Assembly (NCBI RefSeq): GCF_025751495.1
Contig: NZ_JAOWKZ010000001.1
Coordinates: 379,920-443,919, forward strand
Direction: 5' to 3'
Length of the DNA stretch: 64,000 nucleotides
Origin: Albidovulum litorale
GTDB lineage: Bacteria > Pseudomonadota > Alphaproteobacteria > Rhodobacterales > Rhodobacteraceae
A program made the position numbers and the translations under genes. Below, in pieces: positions 47,102 through 56,678 of the stretch. Numbering within the stretch: position 1 is the first letter of the stretch; each line of letters starts with the position of its first letter. The notes under the pieces are model-generated. The model searched no databases. It was not told the DNA's origin and saw only the letters and a list, made by a program, of their open reading frames with translations.

Positions 47102-47653
47102 TCAGCGGAAAGCCGGGCCGTGAGACCAGATCGTGAGCGACCAGCGTTCACCCGCCGTGACCGGCGTGACGCGGTGCAGGACAAAGCTCGGGAAGACGGT
47201 CGCCGTGCCGCGCCCTGTCTCGGCGGCATGGATATTGGCGTCGGGCATAAGTTCCAGCACCCCGCCGGAATAGGCATCCGACTCTGAGAGCTGAACCACC
47301 ATCGTCAGCTTGCGCCGTGCGGCGGCAGCCCCCATGCCGATGTCGGAATGCCAGTCGAAATGCCCCTCGCGCTCAGCCCCGTAACGCGCGACCTGCGCGC
47401 TTTCGGCGAATTCGGTCAGCGCGAAATCGAACGCCTCGCGATTGGCGCGGGCGACAAGCTGGATGATGCGGTCCATGACCCATTCCGCCCCCTCGCGTTC
47501 ATCGAGCCATGCCAGATCGGCGCGGCGGATATTGTGATCGGAGGTGTTGCGGACGAGCCCGGCATCATCCAGCGGCGCGGCGCTGGCAAGCGCGATGATC
47601 CGGTCGCATTCCGCGGGATCGAAAGCGTCGGGCAGAGAATAGGGGGTAAACAT
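47102..47653 (-). CDS. 2OG-Fe(II) oxygenase
   Basis: A 183-residue 2-oxoglutarate-dependent oxygenase of the prolyl-4-hydroxylase/PKHD type. The iron-binding His-x-Asp is in HFDWHSDIG, and the distal His and 2-oxoglutarate-binding Arg are in LHRVTPVTAGERW. The target is unknown. The start at 47653 (MFTPYS) is chosen over a longer frame without family features. It lies 130 nt downstream of the SOS-box-controlled isocitrate lyase-like gene, so it could be carried on the same transcript. Confidence 0.85.
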   Translation of the reverse strand: MFTPYSLPDAFDPAECDRIIALASAAPLDDAGLVRNTSDHNIRRADLAWLDEREGAEWVMDRIIQLVARANREAFDFALTEFAESAQVARYGAEREGHFDWHSDIGMGAAAARRKLTMVVQLSESDAYSGGVLELMPDANIHAAETGRGTATVFPSFVLHRVTPVTAGERWSLTIWSHGPAFR

Positions 47654-47783
47654 GGGCGGGTCGCCTGGGTCAGAATTAGGAATCGCCCCCCGATGGCGCG
47701 GTTCGGTGCAAAAGTCCGCATCATGTGCGACCGCAATGTCGCTTTTCGCATTCGGATCTATTGTGAATCCGCGCGGGGCCGCG

Positions 47784-48626
47784 TCAAAGCTGCCCGCCAC
47801 CCCGTTTCTGCGACATCATCGCCGCCACCTCCGCATCCGGCACCGCATCGGAAGCATAGGTGAATGTGCCCGCCTCCAGCACCTCCCTGCCTGCCCGTAT
47901 CAGCGCGCCGAGCGCGGCACGGGCAAAAGAGCCACCGGTGCTGATGCGCCTGACCCCGGCCCCGGAGAGATCGGCGACCGTATGGTTCGGCCCCGACAGG
48001 CCCATCACGAAATTCACCGGCCTGTCCACCTCTCGGCATACCGTTCGGATCGCTTCCAGATCAGGCAGCCCCGGCGCATAGAGCACATCCGCCCCTGCCT
48101 CGGCGAAGGCCTGCAGGCGGGCAATCGTATCGTTCAGGTCGGGCCGTCCGTAAAGGAAATTCTCAGCGCGGGCGGTCAGCAGGAAAGACCGCCCCCGCGC
48201 GGCCTCAACCGCCGCCCTGATCCGGTCGACCGCCAGCCCGAAAGGGTGAATCGGATCATCGGGATCGCCCGTGGCATCCTCGATCGCACCGCCGACAAGG
48301 CCCCGCTCAGCCGCCATGATCACGGTTTCGGCCACCGTCTCGGGCGCGGGTCCGAAACCGTCCTCAAGATCGACGCTGACCGGCAGGTCGGTGGCGGCCG
48401 CGATGGCAGCGGCATTGGTCAGCACCTCATCGCGGGAGAGTGCGGCAAAGGAATCCCGCTTGCCGACCGAAAAGGCATATCCCGCGCTGGTGGTTGCAAT
48501 CGCCTCGTATCCCAAAGCGGTCAAGATCATCGCAGACCCGGCATCCCAGGCATTGGGCATCACGAAGGCCCCTGCCCGATCATGCATTGCCCGGAACCTG
48601 TCGAATTTGACCTTTCGGACCGCCAT
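47784..48626 (-). CDS. Isocitrate lyase/PEP mutase family protein
   Basis: A 280-residue TIM-barrel protein of the isocitrate lyase/phosphoenolpyruvate mutase superfamily. It has PNAWDAGSAMILTALGYEAIATTSAGYA, the metal-binding VDLEDGFG and the ARAENFLYG segment. Members include oxaloacetate decarboxylases and C-C lyases; the reaction here cannot be fixed. The ATG at 48626 has GGAG 7 nt upstream; a GTG one codon earlier is possible. Its promoter carries a LexA-type box over the -10, which suggests DNA-damage induction. Confidence 0.87.
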   Translation of the reverse strand: MAVRKVKFDRFRAMHDRAGAFVMPNAWDAGSAMILTALGYEAIATTSAGYAFSVGKRDSFAALSRDEVLTNAAAIAAATDLPVSVDLEDGFGPAPETVAETVIMAAERGLVGGAIEDATGDPDDPIHPFGLAVDRIRAAVEAARGRSFLLTARAENFLYGRPDLNDTIARLQAFAEAGADVLYAPGLPDLEAIRTVCREVDRPVNFVMGLSGPNHTVADLSGAGVRRISTGGSFARAALGALIRAGREVLEAGTFTYASDAVPDAEVAAMMSQKRGGGQL

Positions 48627-48653
48627 CACGCCACTCCCTGATTACCAAAACAA

Positions 48654-48686
48654 GAACATAATAGGAACACTTTCATCGCACGGCAA
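48654..48686 (-). promoter_or_regulatory. Promoter with overlapping LexA (SOS) box
   Basis: On the minus strand: -35 TTGCCG (48686-48681), 17-nt spacer, -10 TATTAT (48663-48658). GTTC-CTATTAT-GTTC (48668-48654) exactly fits the alphaproteobacterial GTTC-N7-GTTC box and covers the -10. It lies 28-42 nt before the isocitrate lyase-like start and also faces the divergent SDR gene. Confidence 0.65.
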
Positions 48687-48786
48687 TCACGCCCTGCCGA
48701 TGACGCGAGGTTCCTCAAGACGGCCATAGTTTCGCCGTTTACAGATTGGATACAACTTCACAACAAACTGGCCGAGAGACGCGCAG

Positions 48787-49560
48787 ATGTCGACCAAATG
48801 GACTATGATCACCGGTGCCTCCGAGGGGCTGGGCGTGGAATTCGCGCGCCTTGCGGCGGCCGAGGGACGTGACCTGATCCTCGTCGCGCGGCAGGCACAG
48901 AAACTGGAACGTCTGGCCGATGAACTGCGCGCCAAGCACAATGTCGCCATCGAGGTGCTGCCGACCGACCTTGAAGACCCGAAGGCTGTTGAGGCCCTGT
49001 GGCGACGGGCCGAGATGCGCCGCCATATCGACATTCTCGTGAACAATGCCGGGCTTGGCTACAATGGCCCCTTCACCGGTGCCGATTTCACCCGTGAAAT
49101 GGCGTCGATCATGGTCAATGTGACGGCCCTCACAACACTTACCAAACGTGCGGTCGCTCATATGACCCGGCAGGGCGGCGGACGCATCCTGAATGTGGGC
49201 TCCGCGGCCGGGTTCATGCCGGGACCGAACATGGCGGTCTACCACGCGACCAAGGCCTATGTGCTGTCGCTGACCGAGGCCGTGGCCGAAGAGCTGCGTG
49301 GCGGCCCGGTCACGGTGACGGCGCTTTGCCCGGGCGCGACGGCCACCAATTTTGCCAAGGATGCGCAGATGGAGGGGATCGCTCTCTTCAAGGCGTTGCC
49401 GCCTGCTTCAGCCAAGCGCGTTGCGAAAGCGGGCTGGAAGGCGATGAAGAAGGGCAAGCGGATTCGCGTGACCGGCCTTCAAAACAAGTTCTTCGCCTTT
49501 GCCCCCCGGTTCGCGCCGCGCTTTCTCGTGCCCCGGATCGCTGCATTGTTCCTGAAATAG
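48787..49560 (+). CDS. Short-chain dehydrogenase/reductase
   Basis: A 257-residue classical SDR. It has the cofactor motif TGASEGLG near residue 9, NNAG near residue 88, an active-site Ser in ILNVGSAAG and YHATK (Tyr and Lys) near residue 155. The Arg after the glycine motif region (VARQAQKLE) suggests NADP use. A basic C-terminal tail with APRFAPRFLVPRI may touch the membrane. The substrate is unknown. It is divergent from the isocitrate lyase-like gene. Confidence 0.9.
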   Translation: MSTKWTMITGASEGLGVEFARLAAAEGRDLILVARQAQKLERLADELRAKHNVAIEVLPTDLEDPKAVEALWRRAEMRRHIDILVNNAGLGYNGPFTGADFTREMASIMVNVTALTTLTKRAVAHMTRQGGGRILNVGSAAGFMPGPNMAVYHATKAYVLSLTEAVAEELRGGPVTVTALCPGATATNFAKDAQMEGIALFKALPPASAKRVAKAGWKAMKKGKRIRVTGLQNKFFAFAPRFAPRFLVPRIAALFLK

Positions 49561-49574
49561 AACCGCCAGACCTG

Positions 49575-49588
49575 CGTTAGCGCCACCA
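49575..49588 (+). promoter_or_regulatory. Weak LacI-family-like operator before fba
   Basis: CGTTAGCGCCACCA matches TGTTAGCGCTAACA at 11 of 14 positions and lies 83 nt before the aldolase start. It is weaker than the copies at 6961-6994 and 8311-8324. Confidence 0.4.
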
Positions 49589-49670
49589 CGTTTGCATGGG
49601 CCGCGTGAAGCGCCTAGAAGCCGGGATCAGGATTTGATCCATGGGTTTCAGCATTCCGGCGGAGGTGAAC

Positions 49671-50564
49671 ATGTCGCGGCAAAAACAGGCGGAACAGATG
49701 CGCTCGGGCAAGGGCTTCATTGCCGCGCTGGACCAGAGCGGCGGCTCGACGCCAAAGGCGCTCAAGCTCTACGGGATCGGCGAGGATGCCTATTCGAATG
49801 ATGCCGAGATGTTCGGCCTGATCCACCAGATGCGTGCCCGCATCGCCACCTCGCCCGCCTTCACCGGTGAGCGCGTGATCGGCGCGATCCTGTTCGAAAA
49901 AACCATGGACGATGAGATCAGCGGTAAGCCCTCGGCGACCTATCTGTGGGAAGATCGCGGCGTGGTGCCCTTCCTGAAGATCGACAAGGGACTTGAAGAG
50001 GCCAAGGACGGCGTGAAGCTGATGAAGCCCATTGGCGGCCTCGATGCCCTCCTGAGCCGCGCCGTCAAGGCGGGCATCTTCGGCACCAAGGAACGCTCGG
50101 TCATCGACGCGGCCAACCCGGCGGGCATCGCCGCCATCGTGGCGCAGCAGTTCGATCTGGGCCGTCAGGTTCTGGCCCATGGGCTGGTGCCGATCATCGA
50201 GCCCGAGGTCACAATCTCCATCGCCGACAAGGCCGAGGCGGAGGACATCCTGCTGGCGGAACTGAAAAGGCACCTCGACGCCCTGCCCGCCGATCAGCAG
50301 GTCATGCTGAAGCTGACGCTGCCGACCAAGGCCAATCTTTACAAGCCGCTGGTCGATCATCCGCGTGTGATGCGGGTCGTTGCCTTGTCGGGCGGTTACA
50401 GCCGTGATGAGGCCAATGCGCTTCTGGCCCAGAATACCGGCATGATCGCGAGCTTCAGCCGCGCCCTGACCGAAGGTCTGTCGGCGCAGCAGTCTGACGC
50501 AGAATTCAATGCGGTTCTGGACACCACGATCCAGTCGATCCGCGACGCCTCGGTCGCTGGTTGA
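49671..50564 (+). CDS. fba: Fructose-bisphosphate aldolase class I
   Basis: A 297-residue Schiff-base aldolase of the bacterial class I type, which splits fructose 1,6-bisphosphate. It has [16 protein letters not shown] near the start, [16 protein letters not shown] and the Lys-rich [16 protein letters not shown] that contains the Schiff-base Lys, then [11 protein letters not shown]. The ATG at 49671 has GGAGG 5 nt upstream; an in-frame ATG ten codons earlier lacks such a site. It has a weak copy of the gap operator upstream and a hairpin downstream. Confidence 0.93.
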   Translation: MSRQKQAEQMRSGKGFIAALDQSGGSTPKALKLYGIGEDAYSNDAEMFGLIHQMRARIATSPAFTGERVIGAILFEKTMDDEISGKPSATYLWEDRGVVPFLKIDKGLEEAKDGVKLMKPIGGLDALLSRAVKAGIFGTKERSVIDAANPAGIAAIVAQQFDLGRQVLAHGLVPIIEPEVTISIADKAEAEDILLAELKRHLDALPADQQVMLKLTLPTKANLYKPLVDHPRVMRVVALSGGYSRDEANALLAQNTGMIASFSRALTEGLSAQQSDAEFNAVLDTTIQSIRDASVAG

Positions 50565-50596
50565 TCGCGCAAAAACCCGCAAAAACCTTGGGAAAA

Positions 50597-50621
50597 TCGC
50601 GAAGGGGGATTCCCTTCGCGA
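50597..50621. terminator. Hairpin after fba
   Basis: TCGCGAAGGG (50597-50606), GGATT, CCCTTCGCGA (50612-50621). Perfect 10-bp stem, no clear T-run. Confidence 0.55.
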
Positions 50622-50679
50622 ATCTCCTGTGCAATGATTCGCGAGCCCGCCCGCAAGAGGCGGTGAAACGAGGCAGAGC

Positions 50680-50982
50680 ATGAATGCACCGCGCAAACGT
50701 CCGGCCCTTGCCATGGCGCTCTATCTGATGACGGCGTCCGCGCTCGGCTTCTATTTCACCTTTGCCGCTGTGCAGGGTGATTTCGGCGTGTTCCGGCGGG
50801 TGCAGGCGACGGCTGAACGGGACGCGCTGACAGCCGAGCGGGACCGGCTGAAATCCGAGGTCGCGCGGATGGCCAATCTGACGCATCGCCTGTCCGACAC
50901 CTATCTCGATCTTGACCTTTTGGACGAACGCGCGCGGGACGTGCTTGGACTGGTGCGCGCTGACGAAATCGTCATTCACTAG
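50680..50982 (+). CDS. FtsB/DivIC-type septum protein
   Basis: A 100-residue membrane protein with one N-terminal membrane segment (about residues 10-30) and a periplasmic coiled coil (TAERDALTAERDRLKSEVARMANLTHRL), then a short C-terminal tail with DLLDERARDVLGLVRADEIVI. This is the FtsB/DivIC layout, a core part of the division complex with FtsL and FtsQ. It lies just before the pyruvate dehydrogenase genes, an order common in alphaproteobacteria, but a dispersed 3'-end element and an operator come between. Confidence 0.88.
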   Translation: MNAPRKRPALAMALYLMTASALGFYFTFAAVQGDFGVFRRVQATAERDALTAERDRLKSEVARMANLTHRLSDTYLDLDLLDERARDVLGLVRADEIVIH

Positions 50983-51009
50983 CGCATCGCGGCAAACCAC
51001 GCCTTTCGT

Positions 51010-51037
51010 CACTTTCTGTCGGAAAATACTCCGGGGG
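51010..51037 (+). repeat. Dispersed 3'-end element, copy D
   Basis: CACTTTCTGTCGGAAAATAC (51010-51029), then TCCGGGGG, 27 nt after the FtsB-like stop. A GC-rich hairpin region follows (GGGCGCAGCGCCC and flanks). One base is lost in the TCCGG part compared with copies A and C. Confidence 0.68.
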
Positions 51038-51142
51038 TCCGGGCGCAGCGCCCCCGGTGGGTCGGATCGCCAGGGGCGATCCGATATTAAAGTCGCCACG
51101 CACAAATATTGCTCGCGATTTAACCGCAGTTACGCTATAAGA

Positions 51143-51164
51143 TAGTTTAACGTTGAACTACTTT
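51143..51164. promoter_or_regulatory. Palindromic operator before pdhA
   Basis: TAGTTT (51143-51148), N7, AACTACTTT (51156-51164), 23 nt before the pdhA ATG. The same 6+7+9 layout occurs before lpdA (20050-20071). A -10-like TATAAG (51136-51141) touches its left edge, so the protein that binds may act as a repressor. Confidence 0.7.
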
Positions 51165-51187
51165 CTCGCCATTGGGAGGTTCTCGGC

Positions 51188-52177
51188 ATGGCCGCAAGAA
51201 AAAGCGCCGCGAAATCAAATACATCTAAAGAAGAATTGCTGACCTATTACCGGGAGATGCTGCTCATCCGCCGATTCGAGGAAAAGGCAGGTCAGCTTTA
51301 CGGGATGGGTCTGATCGGTGGTTTCTGCCATCTCTACATCGGGCAAGAGGCGGTCGTGGTCGGATTGGAAGCCGCGGCCGAAGAGGGCGACAAGCGCATC
51401 ACCTCCTACCGCGATCACGGTCATATGCTGGCCTGCGGCATGGACCCCAAGGGCGTCATGGCCGAACTGACGGGCCGTGAGGGCGGCCTCTCAAAAGGCA
51501 AGGGCGGCTCCATGCACATGTTCTCGAAAGAGAAGCATTTCTATGGCGGCCACGGCATCGTCGGCGCTCAGGTGCCACTTGGCGCCGGCCTCGCCTTCGC
51601 CGACAAGTACAAGGACAACAAACGCGTCACCTTCACCTATTTCGGCGACGGTGCCGCGAACCAGGGCCAGGTCTACGAGACTTTCAATATGGCCGCCCTG
51701 TGGAAACTGCCGGTGATCTTCGTGATCGAGAACAACCAGTATGCGATGGGCACGGCGCAGAAACGCTCCACCTCCACTCCCGAATTGCATACGCGCGGCC
51801 TCGCCTTCGGCATTCCGGGCGAAACGGTCGACGGCATGGACGTGCTGGCAGTGAAGGCGGCAAGCGAGAAGGCCACGGAGCACTGCCGCGCGGGCAAGGG
51901 TCCGTACATCCTCGAAGTCATGACCTACCGCTATCGCGGCCACTCGATGTCGGACCCGGCCAAGTACCGGACCCGCGAGGAAGTCCAGAAGATGCGCGAT
52001 GAACGCGATCCGATCGAACATGTGCGCGAACTGCTTCTGCAGGGCAAGCATGCGACCGATGACGACCTGAAGGCCATAGACAAAGAGATCAAGGCCGTCG
52101 TCAACGAGGCCGCTGAATTCTCCAAGACCAGCCCGGAACCGGCGCTCGACGAGCTCTGGACCGACATCTACGCGTAA
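51188..52177 (+). CDS. pdhA: Pyruvate dehydrogenase E1 alpha subunit
   Basis: A 329-residue E1 alpha subunit. It has [28 protein letters not shown] near residue 30, the thiamine diphosphate motif [26 protein letters not shown] (about 155-185), and the phosphorylation-loop region [14 protein letters not shown]. With PdhB it decarboxylates pyruvate and acetylates the lipoyl group on E2. A Lys/Ser-rich N-terminus precedes the conserved part. GGGAGG lies upstream of the ATG. A shared lpdA/pdhA operator is directly upstream. Confidence 0.95.
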   Translation: MAARKSAAKSNTSKEELLTYYREMLLIRRFEEKAGQLYGMGLIGGFCHLYIGQEAVVVGLEAAAEEGDKRITSYRDHGHMLACGMDPKGVMAELTGREGGLSKGKGGSMHMFSKEKHFYGGHGIVGAQVPLGAGLAFADKYKDNKRVTFTYFGDGAANQGQVYETFNMAALWKLPVIFVIENNQYAMGTAQKRSTSTPELHTRGLAFGIPGETVDGMDVLAVKAASEKATEHCRAGKGPYILEVMTYRYRGHSMSDPAKYRTREEVQKMRDERDPIEHVRELLLQGKHATDDDLKAIDKEIKAVVNEAAEFSKTSPEPALDELWTDIYA

Positions 52178-52190
52178 GGGGGACACGCAC

Positions 52191-53552
52191 ATGGCTACCG
52201 AAATTCTCATGCCCGCGCTTTCCCCGACGATGGAGGAAGGCAAACTTGCGAAATGGCTGGTGAAGGAGGGCGACACGGTGTCGTCCGGCCAGATCCTCGC
52301 CGAGATCGAAACCGACAAGGCGACGATGGAATTCGAGGCAGTCGATGAAGGCATCGTCGGCCGTATCCTCGTGACAGAAGGCACCGAAGGCGTGAAGGTG
52401 AATACGCCCATCGCGGTGCTGGTCGAGGAAGGCGAAAGCGCCGATGCGGCCGCTGCTGCGGCACCGGCGGCCGAGGCCCCTGCGCCCGCACCCACCGCTG
52501 CGGCACCCGCGGCTGCCGCGCCCGCAGCGCCGAAAGCGGACACCTCGCCCGACTGGCCGACAGGCACGGCGATGAAAACTATGACCGTGCGTGAGGCTTT
52601 GCGAGAAGCGATGGCCGAAGAGATGCGCCGCGATCAGGACGTCTACCTGATGGGCGAGGAAGTCGGCGAATATCAGGGCGCGTACAAGATTAGCCAGGGC
52701 CTCTTGGACGAATTCAGCGACAAGCGGGTGATCGACACCCCGATCACCGAGCATGGCTTTGCCGGTATCGCGGTCGGTTCCGCCTTCGGCGGCCTGAAGC
52801 CGATCGTCGAGTTTATGACCTTCAACTTCGCGATGCAGGCGATCGACCACATCATCAACTCGGCTGCAAAGACGCTCTATATGTCAGGCGGCCAGATGGG
52901 GTGTCCGATTGTCTTCCGCGGACCGAACGGCGCGGCGGCCCGCGTGGCTGCCCAGCACAGCCAGGATTACGCCGCCTGGTACGCGCAGATCCCCGGCCTG
53001 AAGGTCGTGCAGCCCTATTCGGCGGCTGATGCCAAGGGCCTCCTGAAATCGGCGATCCGCGATCCGAACCCCGTCATCTTCCTTGAGAACGAAATCCTCT
53101 ATGGTCGCTCCTTCGAGGTGCCGGATATGGACGATTTCACCATCCCCTTCGGCAAGGCCAAAATCTGGCGCGAAGGCACGGATGTGACGCTGGTCTCGTT
53201 CGGGATCGGCATGACCCACACGCTGGACGCGGCGGACAAGCTCGCCGCCGAGGGGATCAGCGCCGAGGTGATCGACCTGCGCACGCTGCGCCCGATCGAC
53301 TATGACACCGTCATCGCTTCGGTCATGAAGACCAACCGCTGTGTGACGGTTGAAGAGGGCTGGCCCGTCGCCTCGATCGGCAACCACCTCTCGGCAGTGA
53401 TCATGGAACGCGCCTTCGATTACCTCGACGCGCCGGTGATCAACTGCACCGGCAAGGACGTGCCGATGCCCTATGCGGCGAACCTTGAAAAGCACGCGCT
53501 GGTGACCTCGGACGAGGTCGTGGCAGCGGTCAAGCAAGTCACCTACCGGTAA
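52191..53552 (+). CDS. pdhB: Pyruvate dehydrogenase E1 beta subunit with N-terminal lipoyl domain
   Basis: A 453-residue E1 beta subunit. Residues 1-80 form a lipoyl domain with the lipoylated Lys43 in ETDKAT, then an Ala/Pro linker (about 87-120), then the E1 beta catalytic part with [50 protein letters not shown] and [12 protein letters not shown]. The added lipoyl domain is typical of alphaproteobacterial PdhB. Its first 87 residues match those of PdhC at 83 positions. It starts 13 nt after pdhA. Confidence 0.95.
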   Translation: MATEILMPALSPTMEEGKLAKWLVKEGDTVSSGQILAEIETDKATMEFEAVDEGIVGRILVTEGTEGVKVNTPIAVLVEEGESADAAAAAAPAAEAPAPAPTAAAPAAAAPAAPKADTSPDWPTGTAMKTMTVREALREAMAEEMRRDQDVYLMGEEVGEYQGAYKISQGLLDEFSDKRVIDTPITEHGFAGIAVGSAFGGLKPIVEFMTFNFAMQAIDHIINSAAKTLYMSGGQMGCPIVFRGPNGAAARVAAQHSQDYAAWYAQIPGLKVVQPYSAADAKGLLKSAIRDPNPVIFLENEILYGRSFEVPDMDDFTIPFGKAKIWREGTDVTLVSFGIGMTHTLDAADKLAAEGISAEVIDLRTLRPIDYDTVIASVMKTNRCVTVEEGWPVASIGNHLSAVIMERAFDYLDAPVINCTGKDVPMPYAANLEKHALVTSDEVVAAVKQVTYR

Positions 53553-53564
53553 GGAGCGAAAGAC

Positions 53565-54857
53565 ATGGCAACCGAAATCCTGATGCCCGCTCTGTCACCG
53601 ACGATGGAGGAGGGAACGCTCGCGAAATGGCTGGTGAAGGAGGGCGATACCGTCTCCTCCGGCGATATCCTGGCCGAGATCGAAACCGACAAGGCGACGA
53701 TGGAATTCGAGGCGGTCGATGAAGGGATCGTGGGCCGCATCCTCGTGGCCGAAGGGACGGCGGGTGTGAAGGTAAACACCCCCATCGCCGTTCTGGTCGA
53801 GGAAGGTGAAAGCGCTGATGCGGCTCCTGCCCCCGCAGCGGCACCTGCTGCGGCCTCCCCCGCCCCGGCTGCAGCCGCACCGGCGGCTGCAGCCCCGGCA
53901 CCAGCCCCCGCCGCACCGAAACCGGACGGCAAGCGTGTGATCGCCTCGCCGCTCGCACGCCGGTTGGCAAAGGAAAAGGGCATCGACATCGCGACCCTGA
54001 CCGGCTCCGGCCCGCATGGGCGGATCGTCAAGGCCGATGTCGAAGGTGCAAGCGCGGTGCCGAAGGCCGCGACCCCTGCGGCGGCACCGGCAGCCGCACC
54101 TGCGGCTCCGGCGGTGGCTCCTGCCGGGCCGTCGGCCGATATGGTTGCGCGGATGTACGAGGGTCGGGAATATGAGGAAATCCCGCTCGACGGCATGCGC
54201 AAGACCATCGCGGCCCGGCTGACCGAGGCCAAGCAGACGATCCCGCATTTCTACCTGCGTCGTGAGGTGCAGCTTGATGCACTGATGAAGTTCCGCGGTC
54301 AGCTCAACGCCCAGCTTGAAGGGCGTGGCGTGAAACTGTCGGTAAACGACTTCATCATCAAGGCCTGCGCGCTGGCGCTTCAGGATGTGCCCGATGCCAA
54401 TGCTGTCTGGGCGGGCGACCGGATGCTGAAGCTGAAACCTTCGGACGTGGCCGTTGCAGTCGCCATTGAAGGCGGGCTCTTCACGCCGGTCCTGAAAGAT
54501 GCGCACCAGAAAACGATTTCTGCCCTCTCGGCCGAAATGAAGGATCTCGCGACCCGGGCACGAAACCGCAAGCTGGCCCCCCACGAATATCAGGGCGGCA
54601 GCTTCGCGATTTCCAACCTTGGCATGATGGGGATCGAAAATTTCGACGCCGTCATCAACCCACCGCATGGCGCGATCCTGGCCGTTGGCGCGGGGATCAA
54701 GAAGCCGGTCGTGAAGGCGGATGGAGAGATTGGCGTAGCGACGGTTATGTCGATGACGCTTTCGGTCGATCATCGGGTTATCGACGGCGCACTTGGCGCC
54801 GAACTTCTGAAAGCCATTGTCGGCTATCTCGAAAGCCCGATGTCGATGCTAGCCTGA
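53565..54857 (+). CDS. pdhC: Dihydrolipoyllysine acetyltransferase (E2) of pyruvate dehydrogenase
   Basis: A 430-residue E2, which transfers acetyl groups to CoA. It has one lipoyl domain (1-80, Lys43), a long Ala/Pro linker, a subunit-binding domain (about 123-160, [30 protein letters not shown]), another linker, and the catalytic core with FYLRREVQ and the terminal [10 protein letters not shown] (catalytic His403). Only 12 nt separate it from pdhB, so pdhABC is one operon. E3 is supplied by lpdA about 33 kb away. A GC-rich hairpin follows the stop. Confidence 0.95.
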   Translation: MATEILMPALSPTMEEGTLAKWLVKEGDTVSSGDILAEIETDKATMEFEAVDEGIVGRILVAEGTAGVKVNTPIAVLVEEGESADAAPAPAAAPAAASPAPAAAAPAAAAPAPAPAAPKPDGKRVIASPLARRLAKEKGIDIATLTGSGPHGRIVKADVEGASAVPKAATPAAAPAAAPAAPAVAPAGPSADMVARMYEGREYEEIPLDGMRKTIAARLTEAKQTIPHFYLRREVQLDALMKFRGQLNAQLEGRGVKLSVNDFIIKACALALQDVPDANAVWAGDRMLKLKPSDVAVAVAIEGGLFTPVLKDAHQKTISALSAEMKDLATRARNRKLAPHEYQGGSFAISNLGMMGIENFDAVINPPHGAILAVGAGIKKPVVKADGEIGVATVMSMTLSVDHRVIDGALGAELLKAIVGYLESPMSMLA

Positions 54858-54863
54858 CCTGAC

Positions 54864-54887
54864 GGGCGGGAGGTCACACTCCCGCCC
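54864..54887. terminator. Hairpin after pdhC
   Basis: GGGCGGGAG (54864-54872), loop, CTCCCGCCC (54879-54887), then CTC. It starts 7 nt after the stop. Confidence 0.65.
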
Positions 54888-54912
54888 CTCGCACCATGGG
54901 CGGCCAATCCAG

Positions 54913-55776
54913 ATGACCCGGATTCTCGTTCTTCATACCGGTGGCACCATCGGCATGGCGCATGGACCCAATGGCCTCGCGCCGCAGCCGGGGCTTGTCG
55001 AGGAGGCGCTTATCCGTCTCGCGCCACCCAAGCTCGACCTGACGATTCACAGTTTTGACCCGCTGATCGACAGCGCCGAAATGGGACCGGCGGTTTGGAA
55101 CCGGCTGATCGACCGGATCGCGGAGTGGTCGGGGGACGGTATAATCTTTACCCACGGCACCGATACGATGGCCTTCACCGGCGCCGCCCTGTCGGCGGCA
55201 CTTCCGGGCCTGCCGATCCCCGTCGTTCTGACCGGTTCGATGAAGCCACTCGGGGTGCCTGGGGACGCCGAGTCCAACCTCATTCTGGCGCTCGATGCCG
55301 TCAGCGGAGCGGCCCCGGGCGTTTGGCTTGCCTTCTCCGGGCGCATTCTCACGGGGGCGTCCGTGGTAAAACACCATTCTTCCGCGCCCGATTCCTTTCG
55401 CGAAACGCAAGCTGCGATTTCGATGCGTGGTCCCTTCGCCCCAAGACACTTTCCCGATCGGAAGCTCGCCATCCTGACCCTCGCCCCCGGCTTCGGGGCT
55501 GCCGTCGACGCATTTGGCGCAGCCCTTGAACACCTCGATGGGGCCATCCTCAGGGTATTCGGTGCCGGTACCATGATGCAGGACCCGAAGCTGCTGTCGG
55601 TGCTCTCTGCCGCAACCGGACGTGGCTGCAGGATCGTCGCCGTCAGCCAATGCGAACGCGGGGGGCTTACCCCCGGCGCCTATGCGGCAGGGGAAGCGTT
55701 GTGGGCTTCAGGAGTTGAAAACGGCGGCACGAAAACAGCCGAACGCGCGCTCGCCGATCTCTGGCTCGACCTCTGA
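54913..55776 (+). CDS. Asparaginase family protein
   Basis: A 287-residue L-asparaginase-like amidohydrolase. It has the N-terminal catalytic Thr in LHTGGTIG (Thr12), the second catalytic group THGTDTMAFTGAAL near residue 80 and the Lys in LTGSMKP. It is shorter than the usual 330-350 residues, with a reduced C-terminal domain ending in CERGGLTPGAYAAGEAL. It probably converts asparagine to aspartate, in the cytosol as no signal peptide is seen. It is convergent with cysE. Confidence 0.9.
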   Translation: MTRILVLHTGGTIGMAHGPNGLAPQPGLVEEALIRLAPPKLDLTIHSFDPLIDSAEMGPAVWNRLIDRIAEWSGDGIIFTHGTDTMAFTGAALSAALPGLPIPVVLTGSMKPLGVPGDAESNLILALDAVSGAAPGVWLAFSGRILTGASVVKHHSSAPDSFRETQAAISMRGPFAPRHFPDRKLAILTLAPGFGAAVDAFGAALEHLDGAILRVFGAGTMMQDPKLLSVLSAATGRGCRIVAVSQCERGGLTPGAYAAGEALWASGVENGGTKTAERALADLWLDL

Positions 55777-55789
55777 CGCCGCTACGGCG

Positions 55790-56599
55790 TCAGACGCCAC
55801 CATCAATGATCTGATCCATTGTCAGCGCGGGTTGCTCGCACCCGGCTTCACCAACGACACGTGCGGGCACGCCCGCGACGGTGGTGCATTTCGGGACTTC
55901 GTGCAGCACGACAGACCCCGCCGCGATGCGAGAGCAGTCGCCAACCCTGATATTGCCAAGGATTTTTGCACCAGCCCCGATCAGCACACCATTGCCAATC
56001 TTCGGATGGCGGTCGCCATCTTCCTTGCCCGTGCCGCCAAGCGTCACCGAGTGCAGCATGGAAACATTATCGCCAACTACAGCCGTCTCGCCGATGACGA
56101 TTGAATGCGCATGATCGATCATAATTCCCTTGCCCACGATGGCGCCGGGATGAATGTCGACGCCAAAGACCTCGCTCACACGCATCTGGACAAAATAGGC
56201 CAGATCGCGGCGCCCGGTCTGCCACAACCAGTGACCGATCCGGTAGCACTGAACCGCCTGGAAGCCCTTGAAAAACAACACCGGCTGCAGGAAGCGGTGG
56301 CAGGCCGGATCACGGTCATAGACCGCGACGATATCGGCCCGCGCCGACTGCCCGATTTCGGGATCAGCGGCATAGGCCTCGTCGGCGATCTCACGCAGGA
56401 TCTGCTCGCTCATCTCACCTGAAGCAAGCTTCAGGGAAAAGCGGTAGGCGAGCGCGCGCTCCAGCGACGGATGATGCAGAAGGCTGGAATGGATGAGCCC
56501 GCCCAGAAGCGGCTCATCGCGAACCGCCGCACGGGCCTCCTCGCAAATATGCGACCAGACCGGATCGACCTGAGCAACCTTACGTTTCGTTTCGGCCAT
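55790..56599 (-). CDS. cysE: Serine O-acetyltransferase
   Basis: A 269-residue enzyme that makes O-acetylserine for cysteine synthesis. It has an N-terminal helical domain and a C-terminal left-handed beta helix of hexapeptide repeats (DIHPGAIVGKGIMIDHAHSIVIGETAVVGDNVSML), with catalytic Asp/His in MIDHAHS and HSVTLGGTGK. The start at 56599 has GGAGG 8 nt upstream. It lies on the same strand as and directly downstream of the GTA cluster. I recall cysE in this position in other Rhodobacterales. Confidence 0.95.
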   Translation of the reverse strand: MAETKRKVAQVDPVWSHICEEARAAVRDEPLLGGLIHSSLLHHPSLERALAYRFSLKLASGEMSEQILREIADEAYAADPEIGQSARADIVAVYDRDPACHRFLQPVLFFKGFQAVQCYRIGHWLWQTGRRDLAYFVQMRVSEVFGVDIHPGAIVGKGIMIDHAHSIVIGETAVVGDNVSMLHSVTLGGTGKEDGDRHPKIGNGVLIGAGAKILGNIRVGDCSRIAAGSVVLHEVPKCTTVAGVPARVVGEAGCEQPALTMDQIIDGGV

Positions 56600-56678
56600 G
56601 ACGGTGCCCTCCGCTTGCAGACCCTTTATAGCAGATAGAGATAAGGCGCAAAACCGGAAGAGGAAAGGCAATGGGTCA

